A DNA stretch of 53,134 bases from assembly GCA_041394885.1 (NCBI GenBank), contig JAWKHI010000047.1:1-53134 (forward strand). The letters are read 5' to 3'. The notes below the pieces were generated by a model. That model had not been told where the DNA came from and ran no database searches. It worked only from the letters and a program-made list of their open reading frames with translations. This DNA comes from DSOI01 sp041394885 (GTDB taxonomy: Bacteria; Acidobacteriota; Terriglobia; Bryobacterales; Bryobacteraceae). Shown here piece by piece: positions 42,301 to 49,890 of the stretch. Position 1 is the first letter of the stretch, and the number at the start of each line of letters is the position of its first letter. Made by a program: the position numbers and the translations under genes.

Positions 42301-45300
42301 AAACGCAGGTTCTCGAGGAATACGTTTTTCTCTTCCTGCAACTCCACGCTGCCCCGGCTGGCTCGCAAAAACTCCAGGATCTGCTGATCGAGATTGATGT
42401 CGTCGGTGTAGGAGCCCTCCTGGATGCGCACGCTTCCGGCGATGGTCATCGCCCGCTCCGGGCCCGGCGTCAGCAGCCGCAACTCCGCGTTCGATCGCGT
42501 TCGCAGCCGCGCCGGCGCGTCGAGAAAAATGTCCCGGACGCTCAGCGCCAGGTCCGATTCGCGCAGCGCGCCGCCCGCGTAGCGGAACCCGCCCGTTCCC
42601 GATAGCGTTCCCCCGTTCACCTGCCCACTCAACCTCGAGACTTGTAAACGGTCGCCTTCGAAGTCCAGACGCATCGTCAGGTCCGACGCCGCGATGTCGG
42701 CCGAGTTCGGATTCGTCCGTGGAATCCGGGCCGCCCCGCCCGTCAGTTCGAAGAAGCCGTTCACCTGCGGCGATTGTGCCGTCCCCGTCACCGCCGCGCG
42801 CAGCCGGAGCCCCCCATCGGCACGCACCGCGTCGGTGAACAGGCTCACCAATTCGGCGTCGGTGGCGCCGTCGATGCCCACGTTGAACGACACTCCGTTG
42901 TGCAGATCCACCGATCCGCGACCCTCCAGCCGCGTCTTCTCGCCGGTGATCACAAACGGCAGGATCGATGCGTTCCCATCGGCGATTTCGGCACGGATCG
43001 CCGCTTCCGAGCGCAGTGGAAATTTGCCGTAGGCCAAATCCTGGGGGTTGATTTCGATGGACCCGCGCAACTTCTCGATACTCGAAACATCCGGCGTCTC
43101 GCCGCTCAGCTTGATGTCGATGTTCGAATCCACCTCTTCCGGCAGCACGCGAAACGCCCGCAACTGCAGCCCCTCGATCGATGCCTCGAAACGCGCCGGA
43201 CCCGATCCCCGATTCGGCAGCATGGCCGGTAGTTCCACGGGCAGCGCCGCCAGCGGGATGTCTCCCTGCGCCCGGAACGCCGCTGGCCCGAACGCTGCCT
43301 CCGCTCGCGCCACGTGCAGCACCCCGTTTTCGAGCTTTGCCTCCAGCCCGGTCTGCGTGATGGCCACGTTGAACTGGTCGGAATCGAAGAAGCCGTCGGT
43401 CAGCTTGGCCTCGAGCGCCGGGTCCAGCCGTTCCAGAGAACCCGTCACGCGTCCGGCGATATCCAGCGTCCCCGTCGCCTGGAAGCTTTTGCTTTCCGGA
43501 ATCAGCGGCGCCCACTCGGCCAGATCCAGCTTCGCGGTTACCGCCATTCCTTGCTCGTCGCCCGCCCCGGCCAACGGCAGCGACCCCTGCAGGGTCATCC
43601 GCGAGTTCACGGACTGCAGCGCCACGGCTTCCGCCGTCACACGCTCGCGATCGTAGCTCACCTCCAGCGCGCCGTCGTTACGCAGTTCCGCGCCAAACGC
43701 CACCGCCAGCAGTTGCTCCACGTGCGCCCGCCCGCTCATCGTCCGCGGCGCGTCCAGCGGACCGAACGCTTCCACCGTCCCGGTCACATTGCCGCTCAGT
43801 GTCTGCTCCCGCGGCAGTTTCAGCCCGAGTAGCGCCAGGTCAGTGTTGGACGCCGTGATCGTGATCGAAGATTTGTGCGGCGCCTCCATCGCGATGTTGG
43901 CCTTCGCCGCGGCGTTGAACTTCGGCGCTGCCACATCCACATGCGCTGATTCGCCTGTCACCGTGAATCCCGCCTGTACCGCGCCGTACTCGCGTCCTTC
44001 GTAGAGTGCGTTGTCCACCGCGAGCTCACCCGTGGCCGCAGGATCGTCCAATGACCCTTCGCCCGCTCCATTCAACCGGATCGTGCCCCAACGGGTCTTT
44101 AGCTCCGCCGCACCCGCCTTCGCGCTGTAGAGGCGTGTGTCGAGATCGAGCGTGCCCGCGGCGTTGAGCGAACCGCCGCCGGGCTGATTGAGTTCCAGTC
44201 GCGTCAGGTGAATGTTGGCGCCGTTGAGGTCGGCGTGCGCGGCCAGTGTGCCCAGCGTCTCGCCATCTACGGCCAGGCCGCTCCCGGTGAGGTCCGCCGC
44301 GCCTTGCAGCCTGTTCCAGGGGCCCTTCGCCGATGCGCGCAATCGAAGCGTTCCTTCGCCGCTTTGCTCGAAGCCGAGGCCAGCCAGTATCGCCCCGAGC
44401 GAAACAGCGTCACCTTCGATGCGGGACGCCGTCACCACCGGAGTCGCCGGCTCGAGATCCACCTCCGCCGACCCTGTGATGCGCTGCCGGCGCCACTCGA
44501 TCGCCGCGTTTGGGATCGTCGCGCGCTTGGCCGCATAGTTCGCGCTTGCCCGCACTGCCACGCCGTCGAGTTTGCCCGCCACCAGGGCCGGCGCAGCGAT
44601 CTGAAACTCCGCCGTGGGAGACGCGAGGCTGCCGGAAATACGCGTCGACACTTGCGCCGCGCCCTTCAGTCCCTCGCTTCCCACCACCGCGCCGGCGTTG
44701 TTCGCCGCCGTCTCGAGTTCTCCCGATAGCCTTCCGCCGGTGCGTGTTACGTGAATCGTTCCGGTGGTGGCGGTGGCGTAGGCAGCAACAGGGTCGAGCG
44801 TGATGGCGATGTCGCCGGCCCCGGCCCGCACCGCGATTGCGCCCGATACGGGAATCGCACCCGGCGGCTGCGTCTCAACCAGTGCCGTGCTGAGCGTTGC
44901 TTGCGCCTTTTCGTAGTCGAGCCCGGGCCACGCGGCGGACGCCGTCCCGCTCGCCATGGAACCCGGAATCACACCGGACCCGAACGCTTTCGCCACTCGC
45001 GCCACGTCGATGTTGCGGTACCGCGCCGTCACGCGGCTTCCGCCGCCGGTCAACGACAGCGAGCCTTCCGCGTCGGCGGACCCTGCCGCCGACCGGGCCG
45101 CGATCCGTTCCACATTCACCCGTGACTCCCGCTCGCTCCACCCGATCGCGCCGTCAATCGCCACCGGCGGCAGCCCCCGCGTTTCCACGGATGGGCTGCG
45201 CACCTCCGCCTTCGCGCGCAGATCCCCGCTCGCGCCTTCCAGTGTGAACGCCGCCTCCGCCACGCCCTCGATCGACGCCTCCGCCAGCCGGAGCGGCAAC

Positions 45301-46091
45301 CGGGCATCGCCGCTGAAACGAAGCACTGGCGGTTCGCTTGCCGACGCCGTGCCCCGCGCCGTAATCGTCATCTCTCCCCCCGCCAGCCGCGCCCTCTCGA
45401 TCGTGATCGCACCCGGCTGATCCGCTCGGCCGTCGAGTTCGAGCGTGTCCAGGGGAAACACACGCCCCGCCGCTCGAACCTCGCCCTTCGATCTCGCTTT
45501 GAAAACGTAGGCGAACGGGTCCGCCTTCGTCGAGACATCCACGCTGAGGTCGCGCAGTTCCGCGTGCGCCGCGTGCTGCCGGTCGTCCACCACCACCGTG
45601 CCGCCGCGCACCTGGAAGCTCGCAATCGGAACCGCCGGCAAACCCGTGTCCGCCGCGGCGGGACCCGGCGGAGGCTCCGGCAGATTCGTTCGCCCATTCT
45701 CGTCGATCACCACATGCACCCGCGGCGCATCGAGCGATCCGGTCTGGATCGAGACCGAGAGCCCCGCCGCGAGATCCACATTGATCGCCGCCCGCGCGGC
45801 TTCGAAGAATGGGGGTGCTTTCGGATCGCTCGCGCGGCGCAGGGAAATGGGGCCCGCGGTGGCCCACAAGCCCAATAGGTGCAGGTCCAGATTTTCGATT
45901 TTCAGGTCCGTGTCGTAGTGCTGCCGCAGTTGCGCACGCGCTTGATCCAGGGCGTACCGCCTAACCGGCGGCGCCTGCAGCATCAGGATGGCCAGCAGCG
46001 CCAGTATGGCCGCGCCAAGCGCGATCAACGCTTTGATCTTCGAGATGAGGATCAGGACAAGTGGCGGTAGTGTCGCAACAGGACCTGGCAT
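39321..46091 (-). CDS. TamB-like protein fused to a complete Omp85 (BamA-like) outer-membrane protein
   Basis: A single uninterrupted 2,256-residue frame. An inner-membrane anchor (about 14-36, SKIKALIALGAAILALLAIL) is followed by a long AsmA/TamB-like beta region with repeated short strands. A TamB/DUF490-type C-terminal domain follows (about 1120-1505; INLDQQILEFL, LRLGGSYYRPAVTGRL, VALLTTGKTLEEL). From about 1520 an Omp85 module begins with about five POTRA domains to about 1915 (VGAIRFEGDPGFTDKELL, VETVSIEGNSAVGDQQLLAGLGL, IRTVTVEGADHTTEAFV). A 16-strand-type barrel (about 1919-2256) contains the conserved M-R-G-F motif (about 2151) and ends FFFSIGQAF with C-terminal Phe. TamB normally spans the periplasm between an inner-membrane helix and an outer-membrane TamA or BamA partner, and here the partner is covalently attached. 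AAGG precedes the ATG, and a TPR gene and gatB lie upstream in the same direction. Confidence 0.9.
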   Translation of the reverse strand: MPGPVATLPPLVLILISKIKALIALGAAILALLAILMLQAPPVRRYALDQARAQLRQHYDTDLKIENLDLHLLGLWATAGPISLRRASDPKAPPFFEAARAAINVDLAAGLSVSIQTGSLDAPRVHVVIDENGRTNLPEPPPGPAAADTGLPAVPIASFQVRGGTVVVDDRQHAAHAELRDLSVDVSTKADPFAYVFKARSKGEVRAAGRVFPLDTLELDGRADQPGAITIERARLAGGEMTITARGTASASEPPVLRFSGDARLPLRLAEASIEGVAEAAFTLEGASGDLRAKAEVRSPSVETRGLPPVAIDGAIGWSERESRVNVERIAARSAAGSADAEGSLSLTGGGSRVTARYRNIDVARVAKAFGSGVIPGSMASGTASAAWPGLDYEKAQATLSTALVETQPPGAIPVSGAIAVRAGAGDIAITLDPVAAYATATTGTIHVTRTGGRLSGELETAANNAGAVVGSEGLKGAAQVSTRISGSLASPTAEFQIAAPALVAGKLDGVAVRASANYAAKRATIPNAAIEWRRQRITGSAEVDLEPATPVVTASRIEGDAVSLGAILAGLGFEQSGEGTLRLRASAKGPWNRLQGAADLTGSGLAVDGETLGTLAAHADLNGANIHLTRLELNQPGGGSLNAAGTLDLDTRLYSAKAGAAELKTRWGTIRLNGAGEGSLDDPAATGELAVDNALYEGREYGAVQAGFTVTGESAHVDVAAPKFNAAAKANIAMEAPHKSSITITASNTDLALLGLKLPREQTLSGNVTGTVEAFGPLDAPRTMSGRAHVEQLLAVAFGAELRNDGALEVSYDRERVTAEAVALQSVNSRMTLQGSLPLAGAGDEQGMAVTAKLDLAEWAPLIPESKSFQATGTLDIAGRVTGSLERLDPALEAKLTDGFFDSDQFNVAITQTGLEAKLENGVLHVARAEAAFGPAAFRAQGDIPLAALPVELPAMLPNRGSGPARFEASIEGLQLRAFRVLPEEVDSNIDIKLSGETPDVSSIEKLRGSIEINPQDLAYGKFPLRSEAAIRAEIADGNASILPFVITGEKTRLEGRGSVDLHNGVSFNVGIDGATDAELVSLFTDAVRADGGLRLRAAVTGTAQSPQVNGFFELTGGAARIPRTNPNSADIAASDLTMRLDFEGDRLQVSRLSGQVNGGTLSGTGGFRYAGGALRESDLALSVRDIFLDAPARLRTRSNAELRLLTPGPERAMTIAGSVRIQEGSYTDDINLDQQILEFLRASRGSVELQEEKNVFLENLRFAVDIETEEPLLLENNIGEMQVNADLRLGGSYYRPAVTGRLTAEEGGSLRLQGRNFDIERGVVTFTSETRIEPSLDIVARTRVKGKYDDYDVELAVTGGGSSKVETKLTADPDLPEPDIVALLTTGKTLEELQAGDSTVVARDQALSLVAGLASDRVSQGLERATGLSTVRIEPNLISTESTPGARLTVGQNITRELELIYSMNLAQSNDQIWIADYAFTRRFNTRAIKQADNSYRGEFRHDLRFGGVPETTRARKRDSRTVGAIRFEGDPGFTDKELLDKIKLRPGRKYNFFEVRKDLERLREFYAGRGLLEARLQVKRDEEGGQVSLVYTIHGGPRVDLIFEGSGVPGSVRKQVRQVWTDGLFDIQRTEDATAAIRQWLASKRQLAPTITHVIREPEPDRKQVIFDVDPGVEYNQVTLSFPGATAIPEEELRKQVEFVRLAEAARTEPAKVTAFLRDLYLRRGYLDARVGNADVVFHEESKTAEVRFSIDEGEPYKVETVSIEGNSAVGDQQLLAGLGLTPGGVYSAALRDAAVQKIEQQYWKLGYNDLDLRYEVNRGSGAGLAAVKFLVTENQRSMIRTVTVEGADHTTEAFVKKQIVLEQGLPVDLGLLGQSRRNLYDTGAYSLIEIEQQALGAATAPGTRDVAVKVRVRERRPFQVQYGAFYDTDRGPGVIADFTNRNSLGNARIVGVRTRYDGQIRELRAFFSQPYLRNLPARTNFTGFLRREIREGFTTDRRGAEFIQEIRLKEKFLLNYGFRFENTRVFEPNPEDPDFAFDSTVRIAPINVTGSRDTRDDLLDATRGSFLSQSFELAPLQIRDSLRYYRYFGQYFKYLALTRPAPVPLQEGVRRPRMIYAGGVRAGVGKGIGGQDLIISERFFAGGGTSMRGFEQDALGPTDFFGDPTGGEAVFLTNHELRFPMFSIFDGVGFMDMGNVFRRAGDFSLGDLRKSAGVGLRVRTPYFLLRLDWGFKLDRKPNEPRSRFFFSIGQAF

Positions 46092-46138
46092 TTAGCCTTG
46101 GGGGGCGGCGCTCGAGGGCCGCCCTAGGGGGATGTTCC

Positions 46139-46753
46139 TTAGCGCACGCCGCGCAGCAGCGCCCGGATCTTCTTCGATTCCGGCGCGTCCGGTTTCCGCT
46201 TTAGGAACTGCTGGTATCGATCCACCATTTTATCGGGCTTGTCCAGCTTGCTGTAGGCGAGGCCGGCGTAGTAGTACGCGTAGGCGTGATCGGGTTTGGC
46301 TTCGATGACCTTTTCCAGGTCCGCCGCGGCGGCCTCGAACTGGTCCGCGCGCAGATACACGAGACCGCGATGGTACAGCACTAGCGGGTCGCCCGCGTTC
46401 GCCTCCGCCGCCTCGCTCAAGATCGCCATTGCCCGGTCATTGTCGCCCTGCTCCGACGCCAGACGCGCGTTGGCCACCTTGGCCTCTTTGCAATCCGCCG
46501 ACAGTTCCACGGCCTTGGCCGCCTGCTCGGAGGCCGGACCGGTCTTGTCGCGCTCCACCTGCACCAGCGACAGGTAGGCATGCGCCGCCGCGTTGTCCGG
46601 TTCCGACGCAATCACTTTCTGCAGCGCCGTCTCGGCCGCCGCGTAGTCGTGCGATTCGTACGCCGTCACAGCCTTGGAAAGCGCGGCCGAATCCTCGGCC
46701 ACGGCCAATTGGCTCCCGAATAGCAGGATGGCAGTAGTAAGAGCAAACTTCAT
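46139..46753 (-). CDS. Small secreted TPR protein
   Basis: A 204-residue exported protein. The signal peptide MKFALTTAILLFGSQLAVAE is followed by about five TPRs (YESHDYAAAETALQKVIASEP, YHRGLVYLRADQFEAAAADL, YYYAGLAYSKLDKPDKMVDRY). AAGGAGG lies about seven bases before the ATG. It lies 47 bases upstream of the TamB-Omp85 fusion on the same strand and 73 bases downstream of gatB. A periplasmic TPR protein next to an outer-membrane assembly factor is reminiscent of BamD or YfgM-like helpers, but the sequence is not specific and it has no lipobox. Confidence 0.8.
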   Translation of the reverse strand: MKFALTTAILLFGSQLAVAEDSAALSKAVTAYESHDYAAAETALQKVIASEPDNAAAHAYLSLVQVERDKTGPASEQAAKAVELSADCKEAKVANARLASEQGDNDRAMAILSEAAEANAGDPLVLYHRGLVYLRADQFEAAAADLEKVIEAKPDHAYAYYYAGLAYSKLDKPDKMVDRYQQFLKRKPDAPESKKIRALLRGVR

Positions 46754-46826
46754 GGCGATTGCCTCCTTCCAACAGTTGGACCCGCCTGGAGCCCGTTTCG
46801 TTACCGCTTTCGTTACGGAGAGGCCG

Positions 46827-48308
46827 TCAGTCCAACTTCTTCTTTAGCAATTCGTTGGCCATCTGCGGATTCGCCTGTCCGCGCGACGCCTTCATCACTT
46901 GCCCCACCAGGAATCCGATGACGGTGGTCTTCCCGGAACGATATTGCTCCACTTGCTTCGCGTTGGCGGCGATCACATCGTCCACGATCTTTTCCACCGC
47001 GCTGGTGTCGCTGATCTGCCGCAGCCCTTCGCGATCCATGATCGCCGAGGCCGCTTCGCCGCTTTCGAACATCTTGGCAAAAATTTCCTTGGCAAGTTTA
47101 CCGGATAGCTCGCCCGAAGCGATCGATTTCACCAATTCGCCCAGGTTGGCCGCCGGCACCGGAGAATCGGTAATTTCCTTACCGGCCGCTTTCAGCGCGC
47201 CGGCCAACTCTCCCATCACCCAGTTGGCCGCCAGACGCGCGTCGCCGCCGGTGCGTAGCGTTTCCTCGAAGTATTCGCACGTTTCGCGCGTCTGCGTCAG
47301 AACCTGCGCGTCATAGTCTCGCAACCCGTATTCGTCGACGTACCGCTTCCGCTTCACCGGCGGCAACTCCGGCATGGCCGAACGAATCTCACCCAGCCAC
47401 TCCGGACCGACGTACAGCGGCAGAAGGTCCGGCTCCGGGAAGTACCGGTAGTCATGCGCCGATTCCTTACTCCGCATGCTCGCCGTTTCGCCTGTCACCG
47501 GGTCGAAGGACCGCGATTCCTGCATGACCCGCCCGCCGCTCTCGATCACCGCAATCTGGCGCTCTATCTCGTAGTCGATCGCCATCTTCAGAAACCGGAA
47601 CGAGTTCAGGTTCTTCACTTCCGCCTTGGTGCCGAACTCCGGCGCCCCGCGCCGCCGCACGGACACGTTGGCGTCGCACCGCAGATGGCCCTTCTCCATG
47701 TCGCACGTCGAGACGCCGCAAAACTGCATCAGCAGCTTCAATTCGGTGAGATAGGCGTAGGCTTCGTCCGAGCACCGCATGTCCGGCTCGGAGACGATTT
47801 CGATCAGCGGTGTGCCGCAGCGGTTCAAGTCGATGTAGGAATATTTGTCCGAATCGCGAAAGCCTTCGTGGCTGCTCTTGCCCGCATCGTCTTCCAGATG
47901 GACGCGCGTCACCCCGATCCGCTTTTCCGTTCCGTCCGGCAGCACCGTGTCCACCCATCCGTGTTCGGCCACCGGCTTGTCGTATTGCGAGATCTGATAG
48001 CCCTTCGGCAGGTCCGGATAAAAGTAATTCTTCCGCGCGAAGATCGACGTTTCCCGCAACTGGCAGTTGAGCGCCGTTGCTCCCTGCACCGCCATTTCCA
48101 CCACCCGGCGGTTCAGCACCGGCAGTGCGCCCGGCAGTCCTAGGCACACCGGACAAACGTTGGTGTTCGGCGGCGCGCCGAACGAAGTAGGGCAGCCGCA
48201 AAAAATCTTCGTGCGCGTGGCCAGTTGCACGTGGACCTCGAGCCCGATCACGGGCTCGTACTTCGCCATCGTTTCCGCGGATACGCCGGAGGGCGCCAGT
48301 GTCGACAT
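46827..48308 (-). CDS. gatB: Asp-tRNA(Asn)/Glu-tRNA(Gln) amidotransferase subunit B
   Basis: A 493-residue GatB. With GatA and GatC it converts misacylated Glu-tRNA(Gln) or Asp-tRNA(Asn) to the amidated form using glutamine. Signatures are YEPVIGLEVHVQL, YFYPDLPKGYQISQYDKP, the DLNRCGTPLIEIVSEPDMR motif and the YqeY/GatB tail (NPQMANELLKKKLD). The start is set at ATG 48308; ATG 48269 (MAKYEPVIGLEVH) is the closest match to most homologues and is a fair alternative. A -10-like TAGAAT lies seven bases before 48308, overlapping the stop of the decayed upstream gene. gatA and gatC are not in the window. The downstream TPR and TamB-Omp85 genes may be on the same transcript. Confidence 0.95.
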   Translation of the reverse strand: MSTLAPSGVSAETMAKYEPVIGLEVHVQLATRTKIFCGCPTSFGAPPNTNVCPVCLGLPGALPVLNRRVVEMAVQGATALNCQLRETSIFARKNYFYPDLPKGYQISQYDKPVAEHGWVDTVLPDGTEKRIGVTRVHLEDDAGKSSHEGFRDSDKYSYIDLNRCGTPLIEIVSEPDMRCSDEAYAYLTELKLLMQFCGVSTCDMEKGHLRCDANVSVRRRGAPEFGTKAEVKNLNSFRFLKMAIDYEIERQIAVIESGGRVMQESRSFDPVTGETASMRSKESAHDYRYFPEPDLLPLYVGPEWLGEIRSAMPELPPVKRKRYVDEYGLRDYDAQVLTQTRETCEYFEETLRTGGDARLAANWVMGELAGALKAAGKEITDSPVPAANLGELVKSIASGELSGKLAKEIFAKMFESGEAASAIMDREGLRQISDTSAVEKIVDDVIAANAKQVEQYRSGKTTVIGFLVGQVMKASRGQANPQMANELLKKKLD

Positions 48309-48315
48309 CTCTCTT

Positions 48316-48321
48316 ATTCTA
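48316..48321 (-). promoter_or_regulatory. -10-like TAGAAT before gatB
   Basis: TAGAAT on the minus strand matches the -10 consensus at five of six positions. It ends seven bases before the ATG at 48308, and its first three bases are the TAG stop codon of the upstream gene remnant. The -35 region shows no good match. Confidence 0.4.
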
Positions 48322-49033
48322 CTGACGACACCGGCCGCCCGCCGTCTCTGGGATGAAAGCCGCGCAGCATGCGATGCGGCCGTCAAGCGCGCTATTGATG
48401 AGAAAATCGATCACCGTCAACGCACTCCATCCGGCCGGGTTGGAATACGTAAACTGAATCGTGCTTGGGCCCGCCCCGTGCGTTGGCGATACACTGACAG
48501 CCGTCGGCGAGGTTGTCGGGAGCGGTGCAACGCCCCAAAAGCCTTACGCCTGCCATCCGGAGTTCGCGCCTGACTGGTCACGCGCGGCCAGATACACGAT
48601 CTTGTTCCCCGCGTATGACTGAAAAACGTGATCGAGAGGGTCCGCGTCAACGTTGGGACCGACGTACTCACGGAGCTTCCGGTTCCACTGATCTGGCATT
48701 GACTGTTGCCTGCAATGCCGCTCCCAGGAATGGCGATGCTCACGGCGTATGGGCCCCCCGCATCGCCGTTGTTCTTGACCAGCACGAGCGTGCCCGACGC
48801 AGACGTACTGGGAATGAACGCGAGGTAGCAGGAGTTCCTCCCGTCCACGAAGCCATTAATCAATACATTCAGAACGCTGAAGGACGACCATCCCGCCGTG
48901 TTCGAGAAAGTGAAGGAAACGTCTGGCTGCTTCCACTTCCCGCCGACGGCGTTACTGAAGCTGCCGAGGGCGTTCCTCCCAGGCAAAAACAGGGAACCAG
49001 TGCGGCGACCGCCAAAAGGGCCCTGTTCTTCAT
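48319..49033 (-). pseudogene. Secreted acidobacterial beta-domain repeat protein, decayed
   Basis: The remnant starts at ATG 49033 with signal peptide MKNRALLAVAALVPCFCLGG and SVTPSAGSGSSQ. A frameshift at about 48917-48921 leads to the first beta domain (SFTFSNTAGWSSFSVLNVLI, DGRNSCYLAFIPS, NSQCQISGTGS). A second frameshift at the A-run 48622-48626 leads to the end of that domain (YAGNKIVYLAARDQSGANSG). A TAA stop (48546-48544) replaces the usual WQALG. A truncated second copy (YSNPAGWSALTVIDFLINSA) then ends at TAG 48321-48319. Three frames plus a stop show decay. The domain is one I associate with acidobacterial secreted proteins, without a name or function. The start overlaps the previous gene's stop by four bases. 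Confidence 0.75.
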
Positions 49034-49772
49034 GGCGCACTCCTCGGCGAAGCGACAAACGAATAATCAGCCCGCGGGCCGCCTCTCGGAACTCGAACCG
49101 GGAGCCGACCCGAAGACAAGTCCCGGCCGCCGTTGTCTCGCAGAGTCGCAACCCGGCTCTGAAACTGGAGATCGAGCGGCGTGTCATAGGGCACAACCAG
49201 CCCGTAGTTCCGTCCCCTGGCGTCCTCGTTCAGAATCGGAATCCGATGGACGATGCCTTGTGGTCCGGAAATCCGGAGAGACAGCTCGTTTCCAGAGTGG
49301 CGCCCGGCGGCTCTCTTCGTGAGCCCACCCGGATCTTCCACGCGGATCCTCAATAGCGAGCCCTGCCTCAGACTCACGCTCACCCCTGCCGGCGTTCGGC
49401 CGTTACTGATTGTGACCGCTGGCGTATCCGCGCTCAACCACTCACAAGAGTCGAATGGTTGCCCTCCCGGCATGCCTGGCTCCTTCGGGTTGAAAACCGC
49501 TGCGGCCTTGCCACACAGAGAAAGTATTTGCCGTTGGGTAGCCCCTCGAATCGGAAGGCCCCGTCGGCGGCAGTCATTTGCCTCCGGATGTCGGCGCCGG
49601 AAACGATCGTCACGAGTTCCTGCGCCGGAGAACCAAGTTCGTCGACAGCGACTTCAGTTATCATCGCTGCTCGGGAGTCCGGAAGTTGAGCCAGCAGAAG
49701 TGGCTGACCCACTGGAGTCAGGATTGAAACCCGGAAGAGGAAGTTGGTTTTCCTGTCAGGCGCTTCAGGCAC
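49030..49772 (-). pseudogene. Carboxypeptidase-regulatory-like secreted protein, frameshifted
   Basis: Two frames form one protein. The N-terminal part (from GTG 49772) has a CarboxypepD_reg-like strand pattern: VDELGSPAQELVTIVSGADI, then DGAFRFEGLPNGKYFLC. A frameshift at about 49505-49525 breaks it. The rest continues in another frame (PGMPGGQPFDSCEWLSADTPAV, GSLLRIRVEDPGGL) to the stop at 49030. The C and C-E-W residues and the final Gly-rich strands fit a known style of acidobacterial surface protein. There is no clear signal peptide at the visible N-terminus, and a different start (ATG 49774) is in another frame. Together with the next gene it forms a decayed two-gene unit. Confidence 0.65.
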
Positions 49773-49890
49773 ATCCTGTTACCTCTGGCAATTTGTCAAC
49801 CAAACTAACGAACAGCAAATTAGCGAACAGGGCGTCAGGGCGGTCCCTGCCAGCCTCCCGGCCCCGGGTTCATCGGGTGTATTTTGTTAA

